In this document: in pieces, positions 34,534 to 43,329 of the stretch
Numbering within the stretch: position 1 is the first letter of the stretch
How the letters are laid out: the number at the start of each line of letters is the position of its first letter
Origin: an uncultured Pseudogracilibacillus sp.
GTDB lineage: Bacteria > Bacillota > Bacilli > Bacillales > Amphibacillaceae
Direction of reading: 5' to 3'
Assembly (NCBI GenBank): GCA_937974845.1
Contig: CALJVC010000021.1
Coordinates: forward strand, 1 to 62,522
Length of the DNA stretch: 62,522 bases
The notes under the pieces: generated by a model
What the model was told of the DNA's origin: nothing
Database searches by the model: none
Seen by the model: the letters and a program-made list of their open reading frames with translations, nothing else
Program-made: the position numbers and the translations under genes

Positions 34534-37500
34534 ATGGTACAGTGGACTCCAGAACAAGAAGAAGCAATTTATGAAAAAAATAAAAATATTCTTGTAGCAG
34601 CGGCAGCGGGCTCTGGAAAAACGGCCGTACTCGTCGAACGTATTATCGAAAGGATTCTTGATGAAAAGGACCCTGTCAATATTGATGAGCTTTTAGTAGT
34701 AACTTTTACAAATGCAGCTGCTGAAGAGATGCGCCAACGGATTGGGGAAGCTTTAGATCAGGCTTTACAAGAAGATCCAACGTCCTATCATTTAAAAAAG
34801 CAATTGTCACTATTACAGAAGGCATCGATTTCTACTATTCACTCCTTTTGCCTCGATGTCGTTCGGCAATATAGCTATAAGATTGACTTAGATCCGGCCT
34901 TCCGAATTGCCGATGAAATGGAGATCGATTTATTAAAGCATGAAGTTCTCGACGATTTGTTTGAGGATAAATATAGTAGTGAAGGAGAGGAGCTCGAACG
35001 TTTCTTTGCTGTTGTCGATATGTTCTCCACTGATCGAAGCGACGTGAAGGTTGAAGAGTTAATCTTACGTTTACATACCTTTGCCAAGCAACATCCTTGG
35101 CCGAACGATTGGTTAGATCAAGTGAAAGAGAACTATCGTGTAAGCGAGTCAACACCCGAGGCCTCCTTACCTTGGTTAACCGTGTTAAAAGAAGAGATAA
35201 AGGATAGGTTTCTCGGCTTTAAAGAAATATTAAATGAAGCCCTATCCTTAACGAAAAGTGCGGATGGTCCTTACCATTATGAAGAGGCCTTGTTAAGTGA
35301 TTTGGCTCTCGTTGATAAGGTTTTAGCTGAAACGGAAGATTGGCAGGCTTTACGGGAGACCATTACGACAAGCTCGTTAAAAAATTTATCCCGTAAACGA
35401 GTCGAGTGTGATATTGAAAAGAGGGAACGGGTTAAAGATTTACGCCAGCAATTTCGACAAGAATTACAGGCGATGGAGAAGAAATGGTTTAAGCGTAGTT
35501 TAGAAAATCACTTAAAAGATATGAAAAAGCTTTATCCCGTAATCGACACTTTGACCGAATTAGTAAAAGAGTTTGAAGTACGATTTATGGCTGAAAAGCG
35601 CAAACGGGCCCTCGTAGACTTTAATGACTTGGAACATTTTTCTTTACAAATTTTGATCGAGTCTTCTTCTGAAGAAGAGATACAAACTTCAGAAATCGCC
35701 GGCTTTTATGAAAATCAATTTAAAGAAATTCTCGTCGATGAGTACCAAGATATTAACCTAGTTCAAGAAACAATCATCCAGGCTATTGCCAGGAAAGATG
35801 GTCCGGGTAATGTATTTATGGTCGGGGATGTAAAGCAAAGTATCTATCGCTTCCGACATGCAGAGCCGAGTCTTTTCATCGAGAAGTATGAAGGGTATAA
35901 GGCCAACCCTTCTGACGGAAAAAGGATTGATCTTGCGAAAAACTTCCGTAGTCGTAAAAACATTTTAGATAGTGCGAATTTTATCTTTAAGCAAGTGTTC
36001 GATCCGAGTTTAGGAGATATCGATTACGATGAAAAGGCCTCCCTAGTTTATGGTAATACGGGCTATGATCAATTTCCCTTCCCCCAAGAAAAAACAGAGC
36101 TTCTTTTACTTCATTCAGATAAGGATACTCGTACGGAGGGAATGGATAGTTTTGAGGAGCTAACGAACGCGCAGTTAGAAGCCCGTGCCTATGCAAAGAA
36201 AATTAAAGCTTGGCTCGGTCACGATGGGGAAAAGCCGATGGAAGTTTACGATAAAGACCTCGGTCGTATGCGTCCGATCACTTATAAAGATATCGTTATT
36301 TTACTTCGCTCTATGAGCAATGCTCCGACTATCGTCGAGGAATTGAAAAAACAAGGTATACCGGTTTATTCAGAATTACGCACTGGCTATTTCCAAGCGA
36401 TTGAAATCCAAGTGATGATTAATATGTTAAAGGTGATCGATAACCCATATCAGGATATCCCCCTTGCTTCTGTCCTACGGTCACCAATCGTTGGTTTAAA
36501 TGAGGAAGAGCTAGCCCAAATCCGTTTGGCTCAAAAAGGGGCAACGTTTTTTGAAGCCTTGTTAGAAACGAGTAAGGGAAAGGGTCAGTTAGCTGAACAA
36601 GTGAAGAAATTTTTAAAGGCGTTAACCCGTTACCGTACGATTGCCCGGGAAGAGTCCCTTTCGGAGTTGATTTGGACTATCTTTCAAGAGACTGGTTATT
36701 ATGATTTTGTTGGAGGTATACCGGGTGGTAGACAACGGCAGGCGAATTTACGAGCCTTGTATGATCGAGCTAGAAGTTATGAAGAAACGAGCTTCCGAGG
36801 ACTGTTCCGCTTTTTACGTTTTATCGAAAGGATGGAGGAGCGGGATAAGGACCTGGGGGAAGCCCGTGCCTTAAGCGAACAAGAGGATGTCGTTCGTATC
36901 ATGACTATTCATAAGAGTAAAGGGTTAGAATTCCCGGTCGTTATTGTCGGTGAAATGAATAAGGAATTTAATCTCAGGGACTCACGAGGTGACTATATTA
37001 CAAATAAATATTATGGTTTAGCGACAAAGTATATCGATTTAGAAAAAAGAATTCACTATTCTACTCTCTTTCACCAGGCGGTTTCAGAAGTAGAAAAACG
37101 GGAACTTTTATCGGAAGAGATTCGTGTGCTGTACGTTGCCTTAACACGGGCTAAGGAAAAACTCGTTCTCGTGGGTCATGTCAAAGAATTAGGAAAAACT
37201 TTAGAAAAGTGGCAAGGAGTGGAAAGTTATAGCCAAATCGTTTTACCGAACCAAATAAGAAAGCAGGCTAGCTCATACCTTGATTGGGTCGGACTCTCCT
37301 TAATTCGTCATCCTGACATAGCGGTCTTGCGGAAAGAAGAACAAGTAGCCCCATCCATACCGGATGCTATTAAAGAAGATCCGTCGAAATGGACGGTAAC
37401 GATTGCGACAGAAGCGGATTTACAGCTTGAAGAGGAAGAAGAAAAGGTAACAGAAGAAGCCTTGCAAAAGTCAATTCAAGACTGGACTCCTTTAGGCCGG

Positions 37501-38235
37501 GATACGACAAGCCACGCCTTGGTTGAAGAACGTTTGACTTTTACTTATCCCTATGCTGAAGCGGCTTCGAGTCGGGCGAAGCAAAGTGTGACCGAAATCA
37601 AGCGTCGTTTAGAAGAGGCCGATGATTATAGTGGCACCCGTTTTATTCCGACGCACAGTTCAATTTCTAGTTTACGTCCGAACTTTTTACAAAAGACAAG
37701 TTCGCTGACTAGTGCCCAGATAGGTACGGCTATGCATACGGTTATGCAACATCTTCCCTTTGAACGCAAGTGGGATCAAGCTTCGCTTCAAGCCTTTGTT
37801 TACCGTCTTGTTGAAGAAGAAAAATTAACCGAGCAAGAGGCCGAACATATCGATATCGAAGCGATTGTAGAATTTTTCGATACGAAGATCGGTCGTCAAG
37901 TTCAAAAGGCGAAGGTAGAAAAGGAAGTACCTTTTTCCTATACGAAACCTGCTAAAGAGCTTTATAAGGACTGGACGGGCGATGAAAATGAGCGAGTGCT
38001 TTTACAAGGAGTAATCGATTGTATTGTATATACTGACGATGGAATAGTTCTCCTCGATTACAAGACGGACCACATTCCAGAGGAAGACATTAACGATGAA
38101 ATCAGAGAAAGATTGAAAGAACGTTATCGAATTCAAATTAGCTTATATAAAGAAGCGTTGGAAAATATCTTACAAAAGCCAATCAAGGCAGCTTACCTAT
38201 ACTTTTTCTCTCGAAAACTAACGATCGAAATGTAA
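34534..38235 (+). CDS. addA: ATP-dependent helicase/nuclease subunit AddA
   Basis: A 1233-residue UvrD-family helicase with a C-terminal RecB-type nuclease. Walker A is AAAAGSGKTAVLVERI (about residues 20-35), Walker B is ILVDEYQDINLVQE, motif III is MVGDVKQSIYRFRHAEP, motif V is IMTIHKSKGLEFPVV and motif VI is VALTRAKEKL. The nuclease active site is VLLDYKTDHI (D1175, K1177), close to the B. subtilis numbering. AAGGAG precedes the ATG. It forms the complete motor and one of two nucleases of AddAB. No sbcCD follows, unlike B. subtilis. Confidence 0.96.
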   Translation: MVQWTPEQEEAIYEKNKNILVAAAAGSGKTAVLVERIIERILDEKDPVNIDELLVVTFTNAAAEEMRQRIGEALDQALQEDPTSYHLKKQLSLLQKASISTIHSFCLDVVRQYSYKIDLDPAFRIADEMEIDLLKHEVLDDLFEDKYSSEGEELERFFAVVDMFSTDRSDVKVEELILRLHTFAKQHPWPNDWLDQVKENYRVSESTPEASLPWLTVLKEEIKDRFLGFKEILNEALSLTKSADGPYHYEEALLSDLALVDKVLAETEDWQALRETITTSSLKNLSRKRVECDIEKRERVKDLRQQFRQELQAMEKKWFKRSLENHLKDMKKLYPVIDTLTELVKEFEVRFMAEKRKRALVDFNDLEHFSLQILIESSSEEEIQTSEIAGFYENQFKEILVDEYQDINLVQETIIQAIARKDGPGNVFMVGDVKQSIYRFRHAEPSLFIEKYEGYKANPSDGKRIDLAKNFRSRKNILDSANFIFKQVFDPSLGDIDYDEKASLVYGNTGYDQFPFPQEKTELLLLHSDKDTRTEGMDSFEELTNAQLEARAYAKKIKAWLGHDGEKPMEVYDKDLGRMRPITYKDIVILLRSMSNAPTIVEELKKQGIPVYSELRTGYFQAIEIQVMINMLKVIDNPYQDIPLASVLRSPIVGLNEEELAQIRLAQKGATFFEALLETSKGKGQLAEQVKKFLKALTRYRTIAREESLSELIWTIFQETGYYDFVGGIPGGRQRQANLRALYDRARSYEETSFRGLFRFLRFIERMEERDKDLGEARALSEQEDVVRIMTIHKSKGLEFPVVIVGEMNKEFNLRDSRGDYITNKYYGLATKYIDLEKRIHYSTLFHQAVSEVEKRELLSEEIRVLYVALTRAKEKLVLVGHVKELGKTLEKWQGVESYSQIVLPNQIRKQASSYLDWVGLSLIRHPDIAVLRKEEQVAPSIPDAIKEDPSKWTVTIATEADLQLEEEEEKVTEEALQKSIQDWTPLGRDTTSHALVEERLTFTYPYAEAASSRAKQSVTEIKRRLEEADDYSGTRFIPTHSSISSLRPNFLQKTSSLTSAQIGTAMHTVMQHLPFERKWDQASLQAFVYRLVEEEKLTEQEAEHIDIEAIVEFFDTKIGRQVQKAKVEKEVPFSYTKPAKELYKDWTGDENERVLLQGVIDCIVYTDDGIVLLDYKTDHIPEEDINDEIRERLKERYRIQISLYKEALENILQKPIKAAYLYFFSRKLTIEM

Positions 38236-38312
38236 TAATTCCTTGAAAAGGTGGTACACTCTAAAAGAAGCTTTTATTTGGGAAAATTTTTCTGTATACT
38301 TTTAAAAAAAGA

Positions 38313-38342
38313 TTAGCATTAGCTTGTAACTTTTGTTATGAT
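38313..38342 (+). promoter_or_regulatory. Possible promoter of the NADH dehydrogenase gene
   Basis: TTAGCA, 18 bp and TATGAT with a TGT extension. If used, it gives an unusually long leader of about 205 nt. The leader (38349-38553) shows no riboswitch class I recognise, and I see no terminator in it. Confidence 0.4.
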
Positions 38343-38553
38343 TAATTTATGTTCTCTGACGCCTGTGACAGAATTTTGAAGCGTAGGGAGAATAGGCTAA
38401 GGCCAGTGAAAAGGATCAATGAATAGGTGATGGTTAAATAAAAAGTAAAAAATCAAAAATTGTTTGCTCACTAAATCACGAAGATAGGTTTCTTGCTTTA
38501 CGATGGTTAGTCATGTACCGATGAAAGATTTATTTAAAGGAGTGTTTAGTTCC

Positions 38554-39765
38554 ATGTATCATAAGCCGAAAATAGTTATTTTAGGTGCGGGTTATGCTGG
38601 CCTTAAAACAGCAAAAGATTTAACGAAATTACTACAAGCGGAAGAAGCGGATATCGTCCTAGTTAACAAACATAATTACCATTATGAGACGACTTGGTTA
38701 CACGAAGTAGCAGCAGGAACCATCAATCCAAACCAAGCCCGTTATATGATTAGCGATGCTGTCGATCCGAATCGCGTCCGTTTAATTTATGATACGGTTG
38801 AAAAAGTAGACAAGAACGAAAAACGTGTGATTTTAGAAAATGGTGAAATTACCTACGACTATTTAGTTGTAGCTACAGGTTTTGAAACGAATACTTTTGG
38901 AATTAAGGGAATGGAGGAGCATGCCTTCTTTATTGAAGACATTAACTCCAGTCGGCTTATTCGCGAGCATATCGAGCTTCAATTCGCCCGCTACGCTGCC
39001 GGGGAATTAACCGATGAATCAGCCCTAACGATTCTTGTCGGTGGAGCAGGCTTTACGGGAATTGAATTTGTTGGAGAATTAGCTGAACGGGTACCACAAT
39101 TGTGCCGTAAATATGATATAGACCGAAATAAGGCACGTATTATTAACGTTGAAGCGATGCCTTCTATTTTACCGATGTTCGAAAAGGATCTCGTTGCTTA
39201 CGCTAGAAAGTCTTTAGAAGACCGTGGTGTAGAATTCCGTCTAAACACAAAGATTAACGAATGTACGGCGGAGGGTTTTATCGTCGGTGAAGAAAATGAA
39301 GAAATTAAAGCCGGCACGGTTGTGTGGACTGGAGGAGTTACTGGAAGCTCTGTATTAGGTAAATCCGACTTTACCCTTGATCGTGGTCGAGTGACGGTGG
39401 ATCCTTACTTACGTGCACCGGAGGAAGAAAACATTTTCGTTATCGGTGATTGCGCTTGGGTAATGGACCCTGAGGGAGATCGACCGTATCCGCCGACAGC
39501 ACAAGCGGCTTTACAACATGGGGAAACCTGTGCCCGAAACATTAAGGCCTTGTTACATAATGAATCGTTAGAAAGATTTGTTTTAAACGACCGAGGCACA
39601 GTGGCCTCTTTAGGTGTAACCGATGGTATCGGTAACGTTTTAAATGGGAAGAAGCTTACTGGAAAAGCTGCTGCAGCGATGAAAAAGGTTGTCGATAACC
39701 GTTCCTTACTCTTATTAGGTGGGTTTAATGTACTCTTGAAAAAAGGAAAAGTCCGTCCATTTTAG
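38554..39765 (+). CDS. yumB: Type II NADH:quinone oxidoreductase, YumB-like
   Basis: A 403-residue flavoprotein. The FAD-binding Rossmann motif is VILGAGYAGLKTAK at the N-terminus, the NAD-binding motif is ILVGGAGFTGIEFVGEL (about residue 160), and the FAD ribityl contact is NIFVIGDCAWV with YPPTAQAALQHG. It transfers electrons from NADH to menaquinone without proton pumping. The N-terminus MYHKPKIVILGAGY and overall motif spellings match B. subtilis YumB more than YjlD. ATG 38554 has AAAGGAG about 11 bases upstream; earlier in-frame ATGs at 38503 and 38521 are possible. A small gene follows. Confidence 0.88.
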   Translation: MYHKPKIVILGAGYAGLKTAKDLTKLLQAEEADIVLVNKHNYHYETTWLHEVAAGTINPNQARYMISDAVDPNRVRLIYDTVEKVDKNEKRVILENGEITYDYLVVATGFETNTFGIKGMEEHAFFIEDINSSRLIREHIELQFARYAAGELTDESALTILVGGAGFTGIEFVGELAERVPQLCRKYDIDRNKARIINVEAMPSILPMFEKDLVAYARKSLEDRGVEFRLNTKINECTAEGFIVGEENEEIKAGTVVWTGGVTGSSVLGKSDFTLDRGRVTVDPYLRAPEEENIFVIGDCAWVMDPEGDRPYPPTAQAALQHGETCARNIKALLHNESLERFVLNDRGTVASLGVTDGIGNVLNGKKLTGKAAAAMKKVVDNRSLLLLGGFNVLLKKGKVRPF

Positions 39766-39809
39766 TAGGAACGAAGTTAGCCAAAAATCTTGGAGAGGGG
39801 TAGAAGTTA

Positions 39810-39908
39810 GTGAAACAGTTTATGAAAGTATTGTTGATCGCCTTTGCGTCTTTATTAGGCTACGCCGTTCTCTCACGTATGTTTGAAGAAACCCGAGATT
39901 TCCGCTAG
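39810..39908 (+). CDS. Small 32-residue membrane protein downstream of NADH dehydrogenase
   Basis: The frame reads MKQFMKVLLIAFASLLGYAVL then SRMFEETRDFR: one hydrophobic helix with a positive N-terminus and a short charged tail. GTG 39810 is preceded by GGAGAGGGG at nine bases. It lies 45 bp after the dehydrogenase stop codon, before the shared terminator, so co-transcription is likely. I recognise no family. It could be a regulatory microprotein or membrane anchor of the NADH dehydrogenase, but that is inference from context only. Confidence 0.5.
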   Translation: MKQFMKVLLIAFASLLGYAVLSRMFEETRDFR

Positions 39909-39938
39909 GAGAGGAACCTACTTATCCTAGCTAAGCTT

Positions 39939-39985
39939 AAAATTCCGGAAACAAGCCTCTCGTTTGTTTCCGGAATTTTTTATTT
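39939..39985 (+). terminator. Terminator after the NADH dehydrogenase unit
   Basis: AAAATTCCGGAAACAA pairs with TTTGTTTCCGGAATTTT around GCCTCTCG, followed by T-rich sequence. Confidence 0.94.
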
Positions 39986-40107
39986 CTATAATCGTTTATT
40001 TATTTTTCTATAGGTCTTGGAAAACCTGTCTATACATTCCTTATTTGATTAAGTGAGTTTCCCCTTGATAGAAGGGAATTTTTTAAGAGATTAGTTCGTT
40101 TAAGGAT

Positions 40108-40302
40108 TTACAAAGGACCTCTCCGCCTCCGGTAGCTAAAGGTTCGACGCTGGCTAAAGCTATAGACAGTTACGTATAAACAAAGAAAGAGCAAGGGTAA
40201 GGTAATGAAGGGTGAAAGAAGTCGCATAAGGGCTAGTAAGTTCAAATAGCTTACTATTAAGGTGCTAAGCACTAGGAAAAAACGTAATAGTCGGATTCCC
40301 AT
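40108..40302 (-). CDS. Small two-helix membrane protein
   Basis: A 64-residue hydrophobic protein with two likely membrane segments (about residues 5-25 and 30-50) and a basic C-terminus ending RRTFSYRRRRGPL, which would be cytoplasmic. GGGAGGGAGG lies four bases before the ATG, a strong ribosome binding site. I recognise no family. It is isolated on the minus strand between the NADH dehydrogenase unit and the truncated haemoglobin. The strong ribosome binding site and sensible topology favour a real gene. Confidence 0.55.
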   Translation of the reverse strand: MGIRLLRFFLVLSTLIVSYLNLLALMRLLSPFITLPLLFLCLYVTVYSFSQRRTFSYRRRRGPL

Positions 40303-40380
40303 CTAGCCTCCCTCCCCATAAGTTACCATCTACTATAGGGTATGGGAGGGCTGGGAAAAATATCATTCCTTATGTCTTTT

Positions 40381-40764
40381 TTATTCCAATTTATTGACCA
40401 TTTGAGCCGCAACAGTCGTAATCCGTTCGAAAATAGCTGTTCGATAAGGTTCTTCGATTTCCGCTTCATCTAGGGCGATATCCATACAATCGAGCCAGGC
40501 TTTCCCCCGTTCTGGTGTAATTGGAAAGGGTAGGTGCCTTCTACGCAACATCGGATGGCCTCTTTCCTGTAAATATAGAGGAGGGCCACCAAAAAATTGG
40601 GTTAAAAATAAGCGTTGCTTCCATTTCGTTTCAGTCAAGTCCTCAGGGAAAATAGGCGTCAATAGAGGATGTTGACCGATATGGGTATATAGGGATTCGA
40701 CGATGCGGTCTACAGCTTCTTGTCCTCCGATTGCTTCATAAATCGTACCTACTTCTTTCGACAT
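40381..40764 (-). CDS. yjbI: Group II truncated haemoglobin YjbI
   Basis: A 127-residue 2-on-2 globin, likely binding oxygen or NO. Family patterns are present: TIYEAIGGQEAVDRIVESLY at the N-terminus, PIFPEDLTETKWKQRLFLTQFFGGP, and GHPMLRRRHLPFPIT with the proximal histidine. TrHbII proteins of Firmicutes are next to YjbH, a ClpXP adaptor, in B. subtilis; no yjbH is adjacent here. It is separated from yjbK by 17 bp and probably co-transcribed with it. Confidence 0.92.
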   Translation of the reverse strand: MSKEVGTIYEAIGGQEAVDRIVESLYTHIGQHPLLTPIFPEDLTETKWKQRLFLTQFFGGPPLYLQERGHPMLRRRHLPFPITPERGKAWLDCMDIALDEAEIEEPYRTAIFERITTVAAQMVNKLE

Positions 40765-40781
40765 GCTTCCTTCTCCTTTTC

Positions 40782-41357
40782 TTATTGTTGTTCCTTTTCC
40801 ATGTAAAAACGTGCAATCTTCGGCAGTGCGGGACGTTCTTGTATACCGTATTGATCTAATAGTTTAGCCATCGCTTCCTTTGCTAGCCGAAGGGAAGGGG
40901 CTTCAATTTCTAATTCATAATCGATCGTATCGAAGTAGTAGCTCTTATCTAACATATAGAAAAGGTCTCCGTCCTGATGGAGGTAGCGTTCTGTTTTCAG
41001 GGAGCCTAGATAACGTAAGTCCTCAATAAGAATACCCATTTTCTTTAATTGTTCCCCGACTCCTTTAGTAAAGGTTGGTTTGTTTTCAATCCATTGTGTT
41101 GCTTCGCCTTCGCTCAAGGACTCCTTCGTTTCCAAAAGTCCCTCTCCCTTCGGTTGTTTTAAGGTTAAGGTATAGTGTCCAGCTTTTTTTCGTATACGTA
41201 AGGCCGCACCTTGGGCACGTAGGGCTAGATCCTCGGTTTCAAAGTAATAGTTTATTTGCTGAATGGGGGGAGTTTGGAAGGGGAGATCTTTTCGTAAACG
41301 TTCGAAGGCTTCCTCTGTCAACATCGCTTTATGTTCAATCTCTATTTGTTCTTCCAT
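40782..41357 (-). CDS. yjbK: CYTH domain protein YjbK
   Basis: A 191-residue CYTH (CyaB/thiamine-triphosphatase-like) domain protein. The signature ExExK is IEIEHKAML near residue 5, and alternating charged strands inside the triphosphate tunnel are visible (ALRIRKKAGHYTLTLKQPKGEGLLETKE). It should act on inorganic or organic triphosphates. In B. subtilis it sits beside relQ and ppnK; here ppnK is divergent next to it and relQ is missing. Confidence 0.92.
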   Translation of the reverse strand: MEEQIEIEHKAMLTEEAFERLRKDLPFQTPPIQQINYYFETEDLALRAQGAALRIRKKAGHYTLTLKQPKGEGLLETKESLSEGEATQWIENKPTFTKGVGEQLKKMGILIEDLRYLGSLKTERYLHQDGDLFYMLDKSYYFDTIDYELEIEAPSLRLAKEAMAKLLDQYGIQERPALPKIARFYMEKEQQ

Positions 41358-41553
41358 TGTGACCTCCAGTAGTGCATTTGCTACTTATTATCGCAAAAAT
41401 AAAAGGACTTGCAAATGAAATCGCTCTTCTTAGACAAGGATTCGTCAACTTAATTTAATAGTTATGTGACCGTTTGTGTGCTAAACTATTAGTAACTAAT
41501 GACAATAGATATCGACTCTTTGGTTAAAGGAAAAGAGAAGGAGGAGCTTGAAC

Positions 41554-42366
41554 GTGAATTTTGCAATAGTTTCTCGAGGAGACGAACGCTCGAATAAAGT
41601 TAAAGCGAAAATGAAACAATATTTAATCGATTTTGATCTCGTCTATAATGAAGAAGAACCGGAACTTGTCATCTCCATTGGAGGAGATGGTACCTTCCTC
41701 GAAGCTTTTCGCCGCTATGTCAATCGTTTAGATAAAACAGCCTTTCTCGGTGTACATACGGGTCATCTTGGTTTCTATACTGACTGGACGGTCGACGAAT
41801 TAGAAAAGCTCGTAATCGAAATTGCTAAAACCCCATTCCAAGTTGTAGAATATCCACTTCTTGAAGTCATCATACGTTTCAATAAGGAAGAGAAGCCTCT
41901 ACGTTCCTTAGCTTTAAATGAAACGACGATTAAAACGCTAGGTGAATCGGTCGTCTTTGATGTACAAATCCGTGGGGAACATTTTGAAACCTTCCGTGGC
42001 GATGGCCTATGTATTTCGACCCCTTCCGGCAGTACTGCTTATAACAAAGCCCTTGGAGGAGGCATCATTCATCCTTCTTTAGAAGCTATTCAAATGACAG
42101 AGATTGCCTCGATTAACAACCGCGTTTTCCGTACGATTGGGTCGCCTTTAATTTTACCGAAGCACCATACGTGTTTGTTACGGCCGTTGCGTTCGAATGA
42201 ATTTATCATTGCAATTGACCATATTATTAATACTTATTCGGACGTCAAATCTATCCAGTGCCGGGTAGCAAAGGAAAGGGTTCGGTTCGTACGCTATCGT
42301 CCGTTTCCTTTTTGGAATCGTGTTCGAGACTCCTTCGTAACGGAAGTGAAACCGAAAGAACGGTAA
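41554..42366 (+). CDS. ppnK: NAD kinase
   Basis: A 270-residue ATP/polyphosphate-dependent NAD kinase. The GGDG motif is ISIGGDGTFLEAFRRY (about residue 47), the NE/D motif is LALNETTIKT, and the C-terminal glycine-rich loop STPSGSTAYNKALGG (about 150) completes the NAD-binding site. GTG 41554 is nine bases after AGGAGG; TTG 41548 is too close to it. The pseudouridine synthase follows three bases after its stop codon. Confidence 0.94.
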   Translation: MNFAIVSRGDERSNKVKAKMKQYLIDFDLVYNEEEPELVISIGGDGTFLEAFRRYVNRLDKTAFLGVHTGHLGFYTDWTVDELEKLVIEIAKTPFQVVEYPLLEVIIRFNKEEKPLRSLALNETTIKTLGESVVFDVQIRGEHFETFRGDGLCISTPSGSTAYNKALGGGIIHPSLEAIQMTEIASINNRVFRTIGSPLILPKHHTCLLRPLRSNEFIIAIDHIINTYSDVKSIQCRVAKERVRFVRYRPFPFWNRVRDSFVTEVKPKER

Positions 42367-42368
42367 CG

Positions 42369-43244
42369 ATGTTAGAAGTAGAAATTACCCAGGCCGATGA
42401 GGGGACAGTACTACGGCAATTTTTGAAAGATAGGCTGCAGCTTTCTTCCCGTTACATTAAAAAGTTAACTCAGGAAAAACGATTTTTATTGATTAATGGT
42501 AGACCAGTGACTGTACGCTATCGATTGCAGGCAGGGGATCGATTTTGTTTAAAGTTTCCAGAAGAGACACGGAGTGAATCATTACTAGCAGAAGATTTAC
42601 CTTTGGATGTTGTTTACGAAGATGATTGGTTGCTCGTACTTTATAAGGATGCAGGGATTCCGTCGATTCCTTCCCGAGAACATCCAAGGGGAACGATAGC
42701 GAATGCCTTGTTAGGTTATTATCAAGCGAAGGAGCTGCCTTATACTGTACATATCGTCACTCGTTTAGATAAAGGTACGTCCGGCTTGATGCTAGTAGCG
42801 AAGCACCATTTAAGTCACTCCCGTCTTTCCCAAGCCCAAAGACAAGGAAGGATCGAACGGTATTATGAGGCGCTCGTAGAGGGAAGGGTAGAAAGAAATC
42901 GGGGGAAAATCGATCGGCCAATTCGTAGGAAGCAATCTTCGATAATTGAACGGGAAGTTGGACCAGGAGGTCAAGAAGCAATCACGTATTTTAATGTAGT
43001 CCGACGCTATCGTCACTATACCCACGTCCAGCTTCGTTTAGAAACGGGAAGGACCCATCAAATTCGGGTGCACTTTTCTTCGTTAGGACATCCAGTGGTT
43101 GGTGATACATTGTATGGTGCAAGGGAAGGGGTATTAGCTCACCATGCTCTCCATTGCCATAGCTTAAAATTTCCCCACCCTTATACAGGACAACCGCTGA
43201 GCTTTTATGCGAAAGCTCCCGCTTCCTGGAATCAACTTTTATAG
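42369..43244 (+). CDS. yjbO: RluA-family pseudouridine synthase YjbO
   Basis: A 291-residue RNA pseudouridine synthase. An N-terminal S4-like RNA-binding region (residues about 10-75) precedes the catalytic domain with HIVTRLDKGTSGLMLVAK, where the Asp is the nucleophile, and LETGRTHQIRVHFSSLGHPVVGD. Coupled to ppnK (start 3 bp after its stop codon), as in B. subtilis ppnKA-yjbO. ATG 42369 has only a weak ribosome binding site, consistent with coupling. The target uridine is unknown. Confidence 0.92.
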   Translation: MLEVEITQADEGTVLRQFLKDRLQLSSRYIKKLTQEKRFLLINGRPVTVRYRLQAGDRFCLKFPEETRSESLLAEDLPLDVVYEDDWLLVLYKDAGIPSIPSREHPRGTIANALLGYYQAKELPYTVHIVTRLDKGTSGLMLVAKHHLSHSRLSQAQRQGRIERYYEALVEGRVERNRGKIDRPIRRKQSSIIEREVGPGGQEAITYFNVVRRYRHYTHVQLRLETGRTHQIRVHFSSLGHPVVGDTLYGAREGVLAHHALHCHSLKFPHPYTGQPLSFYAKAPASWNQLL

Positions 43245-43329
43245 TTCGATATAGTTTTATTTTACGAAGGATTCCTTCCTTGTTAAAATAAATTTTTGTA
43301 ATAGAGAAAAAGTGAAGTAGGTGATGAAC

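Noticed and set aside
34835..35155. 106-residue minus-strand frame inside addA
   Set aside because: It is antisense to a conserved helicase region with low-complexity composition and no ribosome binding site.
43245..43329. M-box magnesium riboswitch upstream of mgtE
   Set aside because: The 85-bp gap is too short and shows no M-box core.
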